Shown here one piece after another: positions 7,418 to 14,125 of a stretch of 33,598 nt of DNA. The notes below the pieces were generated by a model. The model had not been told where the DNA came from and ran no database searches. It saw only the letters and a program-made list of their open reading frames with translations. A program made the position numbers and the translations under genes. This DNA comes from a virus. The stretch lies in the IMG/VR virus record IMGVR_UViG_3300032296_001470, positions 1-33,598 of that record; one strand, 5' to 3'. The stretch's first letter is position 1. Each line of letters starts with the position of its first letter.

Positions 7418-7790
7418 CGTACATTTTGAAATTTACATTTTGAGAATATTGCGTATAACTCACGCTTGTATTGTCATCTAAAAACATCAACCCGCTTTCG
7501 ATTTTATTCAAGCCCGTTGTATTGGTATTCGTTGTGCTTTCCTGTTCGTAAACATCGTAAGAATACCACCCTTCATTTTCATTTTCAAAGTAGTCATTCA
7601 CTACCACTTCAAACTCGTTCCAACGATCCCGGTTGGTTGATATGTCAGCACCGTTCACAAGTACAAAAGAAACAACATCATTCGTGCTTCGATTCTTAAA
7701 CACAAACAAATAATTTGCATCAAGAATCGTTTGCTTTTCGGTCAACGTGCAAATGATTGTACTTGTTTGTCCTTTGATAAGTTTAAGCAT
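7407..7790 (-). CDS. 127-residue virion-region protein
   Basis: A beta-rich 127-residue protein. It begins with GQTSTIICTLTEKQTI and continues with a LFVFKNRSTNDVVSFVLV strand pair, a WNEFEVVVNDYF block and EGWYSYDVYEQES. It has an acidic, Asn/Thr-rich centre and no signal or membrane segment. Genes with this GQ....ctLtE start and GWY.Y.VYEQ motif occur next to portals in Bacteroidota phages, by my recollection; they may be head decoration or joining proteins. It overlaps the portal start by 11 bp. It lies behind a terminator, so read-through or an unseen promoter must feed it. Confidence 0.6.
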   Translation of the reverse strand: MLKLIKGQTSTIICTLTEKQTILDANYLFVFKNRSTNDVVSFVLVNGADISTNRDRWNEFEVVVNDYFENENEGWYSYDVYEQESTTNTNTTGLNKIESGLMFLDDNTSVSYTQYSQNVNFKMYDAS

Positions 7791-7810
7791 CGTGTATAAA
7801 TACTAAAATT

Positions 7811-7838
7811 TAAAAACCCCGCCCAAAACGGGCAGGGC
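7811..7838 (-). terminator. Intrinsic terminator after the tail-tube gene
   Basis: On the minus strand CCCTGCCC pairs with GGGCGGGG around a five-base loop (one G-U pair), followed by five T (7816-7812). It separates the capsid/tail-tube genes from the portal group and may reduce portal expression relative to capsid, which is needed in far more copies. Confidence 0.8.
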
Positions 7839-7864
7839 TGAAAATAAAAACTAAACACAACAAG

Positions 7865-8383
7865 TTATCCGGCAGTCTCCAATGCAGCGGCAACGGTTGA
7901 TTCTACTTCAAACATAGGCTCAGGTTCTGAACCTCCGAAGGTTAAATCAAATCCTGAACGGTCACCAAATGCAGTCCCAGTTCCGGCAGTACCGCCTGTA
8001 AGGTCAACACCTCTTGATTTACCGATCATCCAATACTTACCGTTATTATCTTTTGCAACTGCAACAAGTGTATTCTGTGCAAGTAATTTCATTTCGTTGC
8101 GAACCGCAACGGATAACTTATTTACGACAATCTTTAATTCAGAAGCGTAAAATACAGTACCATTCTGAACGGATGCCGTAATAGTTTCAACAAGTGATCC
8201 AGTTTCTTTTGGTAATTCATATTTCCAAAAACGCTTACCACTTGCTTTTGTGATCCCTGTAACAACTCCCGAAGCCGTTGCAATAGTTGTAAGGTTACCT
8301 TTTTCAATAAAGTAAACTTCAACGATGCCACCGCTTGAATCCTTACAATCTAATGTATATCCTGATGTTAATGCGCAAGGCAT
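7865..8383 (-). CDS. Probable major tail (tube) protein
   Basis: 172 residues beginning MPCALTSGYTLDCKDSSGGI, followed by strands VEVYFIEKGN and FWKYELPKETGSLVETI, a helix-containing VAVRNEMKLLAQN and the end segment FDLTFGGSEPEPMFEVE. The GYTL.C.DS.GGI...Y start and the T..G.EPEP.FEV end are a pair I associate with tail-tube-like proteins of Bacteroidota siphophages. It has the expected size and is expressed between capsid and portal genes, each side carrying a terminator-like hairpin. This suits a highly produced structural protein. The tube role is likely but not proven by a catalytic or diagnostic motif; a head decoration protein is the alternative. Confidence 0.6.
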   Translation of the reverse strand: MPCALTSGYTLDCKDSSGGIVEVYFIEKGNLTTIATASGVVTGITKASGKRFWKYELPKETGSLVETITASVQNGTVFYASELKIVVNKLSVAVRNEMKLLAQNTLVAVAKDNNGKYWMIGKSRGVDLTGGTAGTGTAFGDRSGFDLTFGGSEPEPMFEVESTVAAALETAG

Positions 8384-8400
8384 ACTAAATTAATTTAAGA

Positions 8401-8425
8401 GTGAAAGGGGGTTTTTACACCCCCC
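8401..8425 (-). terminator. GC hairpin between capsid and tail-tube genes
   Basis: A GGGGG / CCCCC hairpin with an eight- or nine-base A/T-rich loop lies in the 48-bp gap between the capsid and tail-tube genes. Only three T follow it on the minus strand, so it is a weak terminator or a 3'-end stabiliser for the capsid message. Confidence 0.5.
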
Positions 8426-8431
8426 TAAAAA

Positions 8432-9403
8432 TTATGCTTCGAACTTCACGATTTCATCAACAAAAGCGAACTGAACACCGATTTTCATACGGGCAGTAAA
8501 CTTGATGTTCTCATCATCTTCTGACCAACGAATCCAAAACTTGTTTTCTTCGTCCATCAAATCAGTTCCCAAAAAGATGTTACTCATTCGGAAAGCGTAA
8601 ATATCATCAAGACCGTCCAAACCGTGAACTGGGATTACTTTGTAAGGCGTACCAGGAACTGTGAACACCGCACTGTTATCGTCAATCTTTGCATCGGGTG
8701 CAAAGTGATACAGATTAGCGTCCACGTAAGCATCAATCAAGTAATTGAAAACATCCCATCCAACAAAGATGCGAACATCGTCTTTACCTTTGATTTTAGC
8801 AGGTAACGCTTTGATAACGGCTTTTACAGCATTCTTAGCAATGGTTGCAGAAGTGATGCCAGTTGCAGGGGTTCCGTAGTAACCTGTAGTGTTTGCGTTA
8901 ACTACTGATCCACCACCCGCAGCGATCAATGTTTTGATACCGTCGAACTTATTCAGCAAACCGTTTGTTCCGGCACTTCCTGTACTGTTTGCAGTCCACA
9001 AAGCTACTTCCAACGCTTCGGCAATTTTCTTAGATTTTTGATCTGAGTAATCAGCCGCAAATGCTAAGGTATCGTATTGGCCACCCGCTTTAAGTGCTTG
9101 TTGAGTGTAATATGGTTCAAGGTCTTTTTCGCAAAGGATTTCATTTACTTTCACTTTCCCTACTGTCAAAGTACGTTGTGTAAAGGAAGTAGTTCCAGAT
9201 GCGTTAAAACCGCAATTTGAATCGTCTTGAAAGAATACATCTGTATCCATTCTTCCGATTGCTTCGCTTGATTTAACACCTACACGAACATTACCGAGTG
9301 CAAGAATTTCTTTTTGAGTTCTGGCTTCGAACACGGAGTTCTTAACCAACAAATCTACATTTTGCTTAGTATAAGCGGCTAAGCCCGTTACGTTATACGC
9401 CAT
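8432..9403 (-). CDS. Major capsid protein, HK97 fold
   Basis: 323 residues without membrane segments. The features fit an HK97-fold capsid subunit made without a cleaved delta domain: an N-arm region (residues 1-60), a GKVKVNEILCEKDLEPYY stretch (P-domain start), a spine-helix-like DYSDQKSKKIAEALEVALW (about 119-137), a Gly-rich loop GTNGLLNKFDG, A-domain pieces DDVRIFVGWDVFNYLIDAY and the late MSNIFLGTDLMDEEN plus a WIRWSEDDENIKFTARMKIG strand near the end. The gene follows a scaffold-like gene by 6 bp and is closed by a hairpin. It self-assembles into the icosahedral shell. The delta/scaffold job is probably done by the upstream gene product. Confidence 0.85.
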   Translation of the reverse strand: MAYNVTGLAAYTKQNVDLLVKNSVFEARTQKEILALGNVRVGVKSSEAIGRMDTDVFFQDDSNCGFNASGTTSFTQRTLTVGKVKVNEILCEKDLEPYYTQQALKAGGQYDTLAFAADYSDQKSKKIAEALEVALWTANSTGSAGTNGLLNKFDGIKTLIAAGGGSVVNANTTGYYGTPATGITSATIAKNAVKAVIKALPAKIKGKDDVRIFVGWDVFNYLIDAYVDANLYHFAPDAKIDDNSAVFTVPGTPYKVIPVHGLDGLDDIYAFRMSNIFLGTDLMDEENKFWIRWSEDDENIKFTARMKIGVQFAFVDEIVKFEA

Positions 9404-9409
9404 TTTTCT

Positions 9410-9955
9410 TTATTGTTTAAAAAGGTTAATAATTGAATTGAGTTGATCTTCTTTGTTTGTTTCTTTTCCGAAACGGAAACCGCTTTTCACGGGTTCAGTA
9501 GGTTCCTGAGTTGGCTCTTTTACAAGTCTTTCTACAAGTCCTACAAGTCCTTTAATTGCTTCGTCTGCTTTTGCAAATGCAGCCTTTAAATTTTCGTTCT
9601 CAGTTTCTAATGCTGAAAATTTAGCATCATAAGCGGCAAACTTTTCATCGTACTTTTTGCCCATATCTTCCTGAGCAGGATCTTCAGGTGCAACGGCTAC
9701 GGGAGTAATTGCAGAAATAACCCCACCTTCGCCAACTTCCAAAACAGTTCCGTCGGCTAAAGTGTGTGATCCGGCAGGTGCAGGTACGCTTTGTTCTACG
9801 GTAACCATGCCACCAACTTCCAGCTTATCAATGTAAACTTTTGTTCCGTCTTGTAAAGAATACTCAAGCGGCTCAATGGTCGGTTGAGGTTCGGCGGGTG
9901 CTTGCTCTTCAAACACCAAAGCCTTAACTTTTTGTAATAATTCGAGTGGATTCAT
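9410..9955 (-). CDS. Scaffold-like protein preceding the capsid gene
   Basis: 181 residues, acidic and low in hydrophobic core residues. The N-terminal half holds small beta repeats (YSLQDGTKVYIDKLEVG and HTLADGTVLEVGEGG), each like a 'DGT..' unit seen in small phage head proteins. The C-terminal half is a coiled coil (about residues 95-145, with KYDEKFAAYDAKFSALE and ENENLKAAFAKADEAI), ending in Pro/Glu linkers and a short helix. A coiled-coil protein encoded just before the capsid gene is the classic position of an assembly scaffold. Copy number control and removal by the XkdF-like protease are inference. Confidence 0.6.
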   Translation of the reverse strand: MNPLELLQKVKALVFEEQAPAEPQPTIEPLEYSLQDGTKVYIDKLEVGGMVTVEQSVPAPAGSHTLADGTVLEVGEGGVISAITPVAVAPEDPAQEDMGKKYDEKFAAYDAKFSALETENENLKAAFAKADEAIKGLVGLVERLVKEPTQEPTEPVKSGFRFGKETNKEDQLNSIINLFKQ

Positions 9956-10014
9956 ACGTGCATAAATACCACTCCTTAAAAAGTTAACCCTAAAACCTTA
10001 TAAATAATTGAGAA

Positions 10015-11010
10015 TTAAGATATTAACCCTTTAAAAAGTTCCGTTCTTTTTTGGTTAATTTCATCGAAGTTGTAATGCTTTAAACAGTATTGATACAACG
10101 CTTCGCCTTGCTCTTTTCGTGCCTGTTCATCATGTACTAATTCACGTATATTTTGTTCCCAGTTCCCGTAGTTTACCACTTCTTTAGGAAAGCCTTTGTA
10201 GGGGTCGACATCCGAAACAATAACAGGTACTTTCTTCCCAGCGGCTTCAAGTATTTTCAGGTTTGATTTGAAAGCGTTAAATTGTGTTTTTCTTAACGGA
10301 ACTAAACAAATGTCTGCATTTTCGTACATAGTGTAATACTCAAAAACGGACATACCACGATAAGCAATGTTATTCAGCAACCCGCCACCCGTGAAAGATG
10401 CTGCCATGCTTTTCCATATCGTTTCTTCTGTAATATTTGAATCTGAATAACCCCCTAAAACCATTTTGATTTTATCAGCAAAATCAGAAACTAATAAATC
10501 CGCCGTAACGGGTTTAAGTATTTTCATGTCTTGCTCATGTGAAATACCGCCACACCAAAACAACCGTATCAAATCGGATTCATTTACAACATCTGTAAAT
10601 TGCATCTTCCCGTATGGAATAGCATTCGGAAGGATATGCACGTTGGCATTGTACGGCTTGATTCTTTCGGCTAATCTTTCGTGAGTGCAAGTAACTAAGT
10701 CCGCACCTTTGATGTGCTTTACAATCATTGAATCAACCCCGTGAGTGGAGTACATTTCATAGTCCAAATGATGATGATCTAAAATCCAATAATCATCTAA
10801 ATCCACGACTAATTTAAAACCGTGCTTTTCTCTTAATTTGAAAATGTCATCTTTCGCCCATAGTCGATTTATGAATACAATGTCGTAATCAAAGTTTTCC
10901 GGGATTGTATCGGTAATCGTTGCTTTCTCTTTTGCCATCTGTGAAACTGGCAACATTAGTCTGTGATAACCGCATCCGCTAAATTGTTGTGTTAAAGCTA
11001 ATATTTTCAT
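10015..11010 (-). CDS. GT-B type glycosyltransferase (group 1)
   Basis: 331 residues from ATG 11010; a longer frame reaches 11085 but runs through the terminator at 11049-11072. The N-terminal Rossmann half shows MKILALTQQFSGCGYHRLMLP, VVDLDDYWIL and ADLVTCTHERLAERI with ILPNAIP. The C-terminal half has LFWCGGISHEQDMK, ADICLVPLRKTQFNAFKSNLK and LEAAGKKVPVIVSD, the nucleotide-sugar-binding E-x7-E-like region being N-terminal to KILEAAG. This is the GT4-type plan. Its position between the capsid/scaffold genes and two small regulated genes suggests it glycosylates a virion protein or a host surface sugar. The acceptor and sugar are unknown. The gene sits behind a terminator, so it may have its own unseen promoter. 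Confidence 0.8.
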   Translation of the reverse strand: MKILALTQQFSGCGYHRLMLPVSQMAKEKATITDTIPENFDYDIVFINRLWAKDDIFKLREKHGFKLVVDLDDYWILDHHHLDYEMYSTHGVDSMIVKHIKGADLVTCTHERLAERIKPYNANVHILPNAIPYGKMQFTDVVNESDLIRLFWCGGISHEQDMKILKPVTADLLVSDFADKIKMVLGGYSDSNITEETIWKSMAASFTGGGLLNNIAYRGMSVFEYYTMYENADICLVPLRKTQFNAFKSNLKILEAAGKKVPVIVSDVDPYKGFPKEVVNYGNWEQNIRELVHDEQARKEQGEALYQYCLKHYNFDEINQKRTELFKGLIS

Positions 11011-11048
11011 GTAAATAAATACACGAAAAGAGGAAGGGTTGCAAAAAT

Positions 11049-11072
11049 AAAAACCCCGTTGATCAGACGGGG
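11049..11072 (-). terminator. Terminator of the 106-residue gene
   Basis: Minus-strand CCCCGT and ACGGGG form a six-base-pair stem with a seven-base loop, followed by five T (11053-11049). It lies 21 bp after the end of the 11093-11413 gene and before the glycosyltransferase start at 11010. Confidence 0.85.
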
Positions 11073-11092
11073 CTTTACCAAACAAAAACCTA

Positions 11093-11413
11093 TTATTTGC
11101 CGTAACAAAGCGGACTTTCTTCTTTCATGTCTAATGCCACTTTGTAGGCTTCCTCATAACTGTCGTACTCGTGTAATGAAATAACCAAATCATTTGAAAT
11201 CATTTCCTGAATATACCCTTCAATAAAACAACACATAGTACCGTAATTTTCTGTAACTATTAACTCCAAGTCATCCCCGTCGTCAAGTGCCAATAAAAAA
11301 ACCTTGTCGGCTAAACCGTAGCTGTTTAATTTATGAGTAATTACATTAATGTTTAATGTGTCGTAATTGACAACACCTTCAAACGTGCTTAAAAAGAAAT
11401 TGATTGTTACCAT
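11093..11413 (-). CDS. 106-residue hypothetical protein, own transcription unit
   Basis: A soluble alpha/beta protein of 106 residues: MVTINFFLSTFEG, a strand LNINVITHKLN, an acidic LLALDDGDDLELIVTEN, FIEGYIQEMI and a C-terminal DSYEEAYKVALDMKEES. The acidic DDGDD patch resembles nucleic-acid mimics, but this is only a surface impression. The gene has its own TATCTTTG promoter and terminator, which marks it as an independently expressed cassette rather than part of the virion operon. I do not recognise the family; a host-takeover or anti-defence role is possible but unsupported. Confidence 0.6.
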   Translation of the reverse strand: MVTINFFLSTFEGVVNYDTLNINVITHKLNSYGLADKVFLLALDDGDDLELIVTENYGTMCCFIEGYIQEMISNDLVISLHEYDSYEEAYKVALDMKEESPLCYGK

Positions 11414-11428
11414 AGTTTTACGTTTTTA

Positions 11429-11458
11429 CAAAGATACAAAAAGATTTGAATAAACAAA
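11429..11458 (-). promoter_or_regulatory. Promoter TTTG-N18-TATCTTTG for the 106-residue gene
   Basis: On the minus strand TTTG (11458-11455) and TATCTTTG (11436-11429) are 18 bp apart and match the Bacteroidota consensus. The ATG at 11413 lies about 16 nt past the -7 box. The -33 box overlaps the T-tract of the preceding terminator, so terminator and promoter are packed head-to-tail. Confidence 0.65.
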
Positions 11459-11478
11459 ACCCCCGCTTTTGGCAGGGG
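11456..11478 (-). terminator. Terminator of the 75-residue gene
   Basis: Minus-strand CCCCTGC pairs with GCGGGGG (one G-U pair) around a five-base loop and runs into TTTT (11459-11456). It lies just past the stop codon of the 11487-11714 gene. Confidence 0.85.
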
Positions 11479-11486
11479 TTAAATAT

Positions 11487-11714
11487 TTATTTGTTTATTT
11501 CAGATTTTATTTGTTCAAGTAATTGTTCAGATAGTTCGCTTTCTGGCATTAGTTGAAATGCTATATCCTTATAGTTTGCACTAAAAATACATAGTACGTT
11601 ATATTCATCAAACTTGCGTCCAAGAGAAGTTGTAACATCTTCTTTGTTCTCTACTTCTGGGATTCTACAAATTAAAACTGACTTAGGCTGTTTTTTTCTT
11701 TTAAAAAAATTCAT
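11487..11714 (-). CDS. 75-residue hypothetical protein, own transcription unit
   Basis: A 75-residue protein starting with a very basic MNFFKRKKQPK, then a strand SVLICRIPEVE, a helix-containing VTTSLGRKFDEYNVL and a strand IFSANYKDIAFQL, ending in an acidic helix SELSEQLLEQIKSEIN. The layout is a small alpha/beta fold with a basic N-terminus that could bind nucleic acid. It has a promoter-like TATCTTTG upstream and a terminator downstream, so it is a self-contained unit like its neighbour. No family recognised. Confidence 0.6.
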   Translation of the reverse strand: MNFFKRKKQPKSVLICRIPEVENKEDVTTSLGRKFDEYNVLCIFSANYKDIAFQLMPESELSEQLLEQIKSEINK

Positions 11715-11728
11715 AGTTTTTATTTTTA

Positions 11729-11757
11729 CAAAGATACAAAAACATTTGGAATAAAAA
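11729..11757 (-). promoter_or_regulatory. Promoter-like TATCTTTG for the 75-residue gene
   Basis: A -7 box TATCTTTG (11736-11729) lies 15 bp upstream of the ATG at 11714. The -33 position holds only TTTT (11757-11754), so the match is partial. The stretch from the box to the start closely repeats the one upstream of the neighbouring gene (11415-11452), pointing to a duplicated promoter module. Confidence 0.5.
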
Positions 11758-11782
11758 CCCCCGCCGTAAAAACAGCAGGGGG
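11753..11782 (-). terminator. Terminator after the prohead protease gene
   Basis: On the minus strand CCCCC and GGGGG close a stem that continues with four further pairs after a one-base bulge; the loop is T-rich and five T follow (11757-11753). It ends the long transcript running from the terminase/tail genes through the protease. Confidence 0.8.
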
Positions 11783-11805
11783 AAAAACCAATACAAACAA
11801 AACTA

Positions 11806-12414
11806 CTAAATACCTTTCAATAATTCTTTCAATTGCTCTAAAATATTCTCAGGAGTTGAACCCATTTTAACGGGAACCATATCAAACATACCCTCAACCG
11901 AAAAACCCCTAAACGTGCCGTCTTTGACCTTTTGCCATGCTTCATCTGAATTGACCTTTGCCCCCAAAAACCAAGTGCCATCCGGCAAAGATTCAAACTG
12001 TTTCATTTTCGGGACTCCTTTGCTTTCATCTGCAATCCATGATTGAAAATAAACCATGTCAACAGGTTTGTTAGGATCGTGCATTTCATTACCGTTATTC
12101 TGAAAGTTCTTTGCAAAAAACTTTTGAGCAATTTGCTGAATCGTTTTATGCCCGAAAGTCACGTTGTATTCCGCTATAATATTCCCGGCTGAATCTTTCT
12201 CATTTCTGTAAATTAACTTATCCGGAATCATGGCAGGGCCTACAACGATTCTTTCTTCTTCATTCACTACTGTGAAACTTTGTGATTCAGCTTTGAAAGC
12301 AAAAAACCCCTCACCGATTGCAGGTATGTCAACAAGAGCGACGGCGTTAACCTCTTGCTCTGAATTAATATCTTCTGATATTTCTAACTTGTAAACTGGT
12401 AACTTCTTTTCCAT
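11806..12414 (-). CDS. Prohead protease, XkdF-like
   Basis: 202 residues from ATG 12414, chosen because it falls 4 bp past the tape-measure stop; a longer frame would start inside the tape-measure gene. The sequence follows the PBSX XkdF-type putative protease pattern: YKLEISEDINSEQEVNAVAL, the AIGEGFFAFK strand, ERIVVGPAMIPDKLIYR, YNVTFGHKTIQQIAQKFF, then NKPVDMVYFQSW, LPDGTWFLGAKV and FRGFSVEGMFDM near the end. The GPA-IPDK and GFSVEGMF motifs are the strongest matches. It would cleave scaffold or capsid N-termini during head maturation. It stands between tail and head genes, an unusual place, and is followed by a terminator. Confidence 0.8.
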   Translation of the reverse strand: MEKKLPVYKLEISEDINSEQEVNAVALVDIPAIGEGFFAFKAESQSFTVVNEEERIVVGPAMIPDKLIYRNEKDSAGNIIAEYNVTFGHKTIQQIAQKFFAKNFQNNGNEMHDPNKPVDMVYFQSWIADESKGVPKMKQFESLPDGTWFLGAKVNSDEAWQKVKDGTFRGFSVEGMFDMVPVKMGSTPENILEQLKELLKGI

Positions 12415-12418
12415 ATTT

Positions 12419-14125
12419 TTAAATTGATGCATTTCGTTGTAAATACGCATTTCTTTGTTGTTCGTTCTGAATGTCGCTATTAAGCACGTAAGCCCTTGTA
12501 CTTTGACTTGACATTTGATTAATAGCCTGAGCGTTTTGAACATTGGTTTGAACCGTAGGCGAAAGCGTTGGCGTCATAGGTGCTTTTGTGTTTATAGCAC
12601 CGCCGGGGACATTTGCACCCCCTCCGTTCATAAACCTTCCTATACTTGTAGCGGCTATTGTTGCAATGCTTGTGGCTGCTCTTAATTTAGCCGCTGCAAT
12701 TGCAGGTATCTTAACAGAAGCACCCCCGTCAATGTTTAAACTCCATATAGGGTGAGCCGCATACCCTGCAATTTCTCTTTGAGTATCTACAATTACCTTA
12801 GCAATAGCAAAACCCTTCTCTACCGCAAACATGACATTTGCCAACGCTTTATTTTTACTTGCGAGTGTAGAAAGCAAATTAATACCAGCTTCGGCTAACC
12901 CCCATTTAGCCTGATTCAGTTGTTCCTCTGCATTTATTACCGCTGCATTGTAGTCTAATTGGTCTTGTATTCTTTTTTGTTGTCTTTCAAATGCTCTTTT
13001 GTCCGCTGCATCTACTTCGGCCTGATTTTCATCCCTTATTGCCTTTTCTTTATTGTTTTCATCTTCTAATGTCTTTGTAACATATTCATTCCACGCATCT
13101 TCATCTTTCTTTAACTGTTCCCGATGTTCCTTTTCTTGTTGTCTTATTTTATCGTTCTTTTCTTTGTTTTGTGCTGCAATTTTATCATTCTTTGCTTTGT
13201 TTTCCTTTGCTTCATCTTCAGCTACTTTCTTTTTACGATTAGTTTCTTCAATGTCTAAAATTTGACTTTGTAGTTTTAAATCCCTAAACTGTTTCTGTTC
13301 CTCTTCTGAAAGTTTGCCCTTAACCCTTAACGCTTCCCTAAGTACGTTTAATTCGTTTTCTACTCTTTGTTTTTTGAGTCTGTACACTTCCTCTTCTTTA
13401 TTGCCTAATGCTTCATAAACTGCAATTTGTTGGTCAAGTGTTTCATTCGCTCTTTTTGTTGTTTTTGTCATTGCATCCAATGCCCTTTCCGCTGCATTTG
13501 TGATGCCTACAAAATCAGTAATCTTTGTTACAAGTCCGCCAAAAAATGAAGCAAGTTTACCAAGTCCGGGAAACATTGAAAGGACTTTCTTTTTAACCTC
13601 TTCAAAGTTTGCTATCAGTAAACCCAAACCAACTGCCAACGCCCCCACCCCCGTTGCAATTATTGCACCTCGCAAAGTAGTAAAGGCAGATATAACCTGT
13701 GTTTTTATCGTACCCGCTAACAGTTTAAACGAATCAATCGAACCCGCTATACCTGATAATCCTTGCTGCAATGCCATTGCAGATTGAACCTTCAAAAGCA
13801 TTTTTTCAACCTCTTTGCTCTCATCTCCAAACAAACCCATTGCGCCCTGTAAGGCTGAAAATCCACTAACCGCACCCTGAACTGCCCCGCCTAAGGCTAC
13901 GAATTTCTTATCAGGGTTGAAAGTATCTGCCAACGCTTTTGCGTCACCGATTGCGTCTTTTAAATTCGCTACTCTCTTTGCGGCTTCCGTTGCCTCTTTA
14001 GAACTTGAACCAAACTTTTCATTCATTTGGATAAGTTCATTCGTGGCAGCACGAAGTTCTTTCTTCATGTTACCTACGCTCTGAAATTGCACGTCAACCT
14101 CTACACCTACCGTTTCTTTAGCCAT
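12419..14125 (-). CDS. Tape measure protein
   Basis: 568 residues. The N-terminus has a coiled-coil start (VGNMKKELRAATNELIQ) common in Bacteroidota tape measures. A hydrophobic centre follows at about 75-180, including GAIIATGVGALAVGLGLLIA, then a long, strongly charged helix (about 220-400) dominated by Lys, Glu and Gln. The C-terminus carries Gly/Ala-rich helices, a Thr/Pro/Asn linker and TRAYVLNSDIQNEQQ. This coiled coil plus membrane-like patch fixes tail length and may help DNA cross the host membrane. By the usual ~0.15 nm per residue, the tail would be roughly 85 nm. The start overlaps the upstream tail gene by 8 bp. It lies downstream of the tail-tip proteins, not upstream as usual. 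Confidence 0.85.
   Translation of the reverse strand: MAKETVGVEVDVQFQSVGNMKKELRAATNELIQMNEKFGSSSKEATEAAKRVANLKDAIGDAKALADTFNPDKKFVALGGAVQGAVSGFSALQGAMGLFGDESKEVEKMLLKVQSAMALQQGLSGIAGSIDSFKLLAGTIKTQVISAFTTLRGAIIATGVGALAVGLGLLIANFEEVKKKVLSMFPGLGKLASFFGGLVTKITDFVGITNAAERALDAMTKTTKRANETLDQQIAVYEALGNKEEEVYRLKKQRVENELNVLREALRVKGKLSEEEQKQFRDLKLQSQILDIEETNRKKKVAEDEAKENKAKNDKIAAQNKEKNDKIRQQEKEHREQLKKDEDAWNEYVTKTLEDENNKEKAIRDENQAEVDAADKRAFERQQKRIQDQLDYNAAVINAEEQLNQAKWGLAEAGINLLSTLASKNKALANVMFAVEKGFAIAKVIVDTQREIAGYAAHPIWSLNIDGGASVKIPAIAAAKLRAATSIATIAATSIGRFMNGGGANVPGGAINTKAPMTPTLSPTVQTNVQNAQAINQMSSQSTRAYVLNSDIQNEQQRNAYLQRNASI

Noticed and set aside
11010-11085. Longer start for the GT-B glycosyltransferase
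   Set aside because: The extra 25 codons would be read from the terminator at 11049-11072; the ATG at 11010 begins the typical MKILALTQ fold start.
12414-12543. Longer start for the XkdF-like protease
   Set aside because: The extension lies in the tape-measure coding sequence; ATG 12414 is 4 bp after that gene's stop and begins the family pattern.
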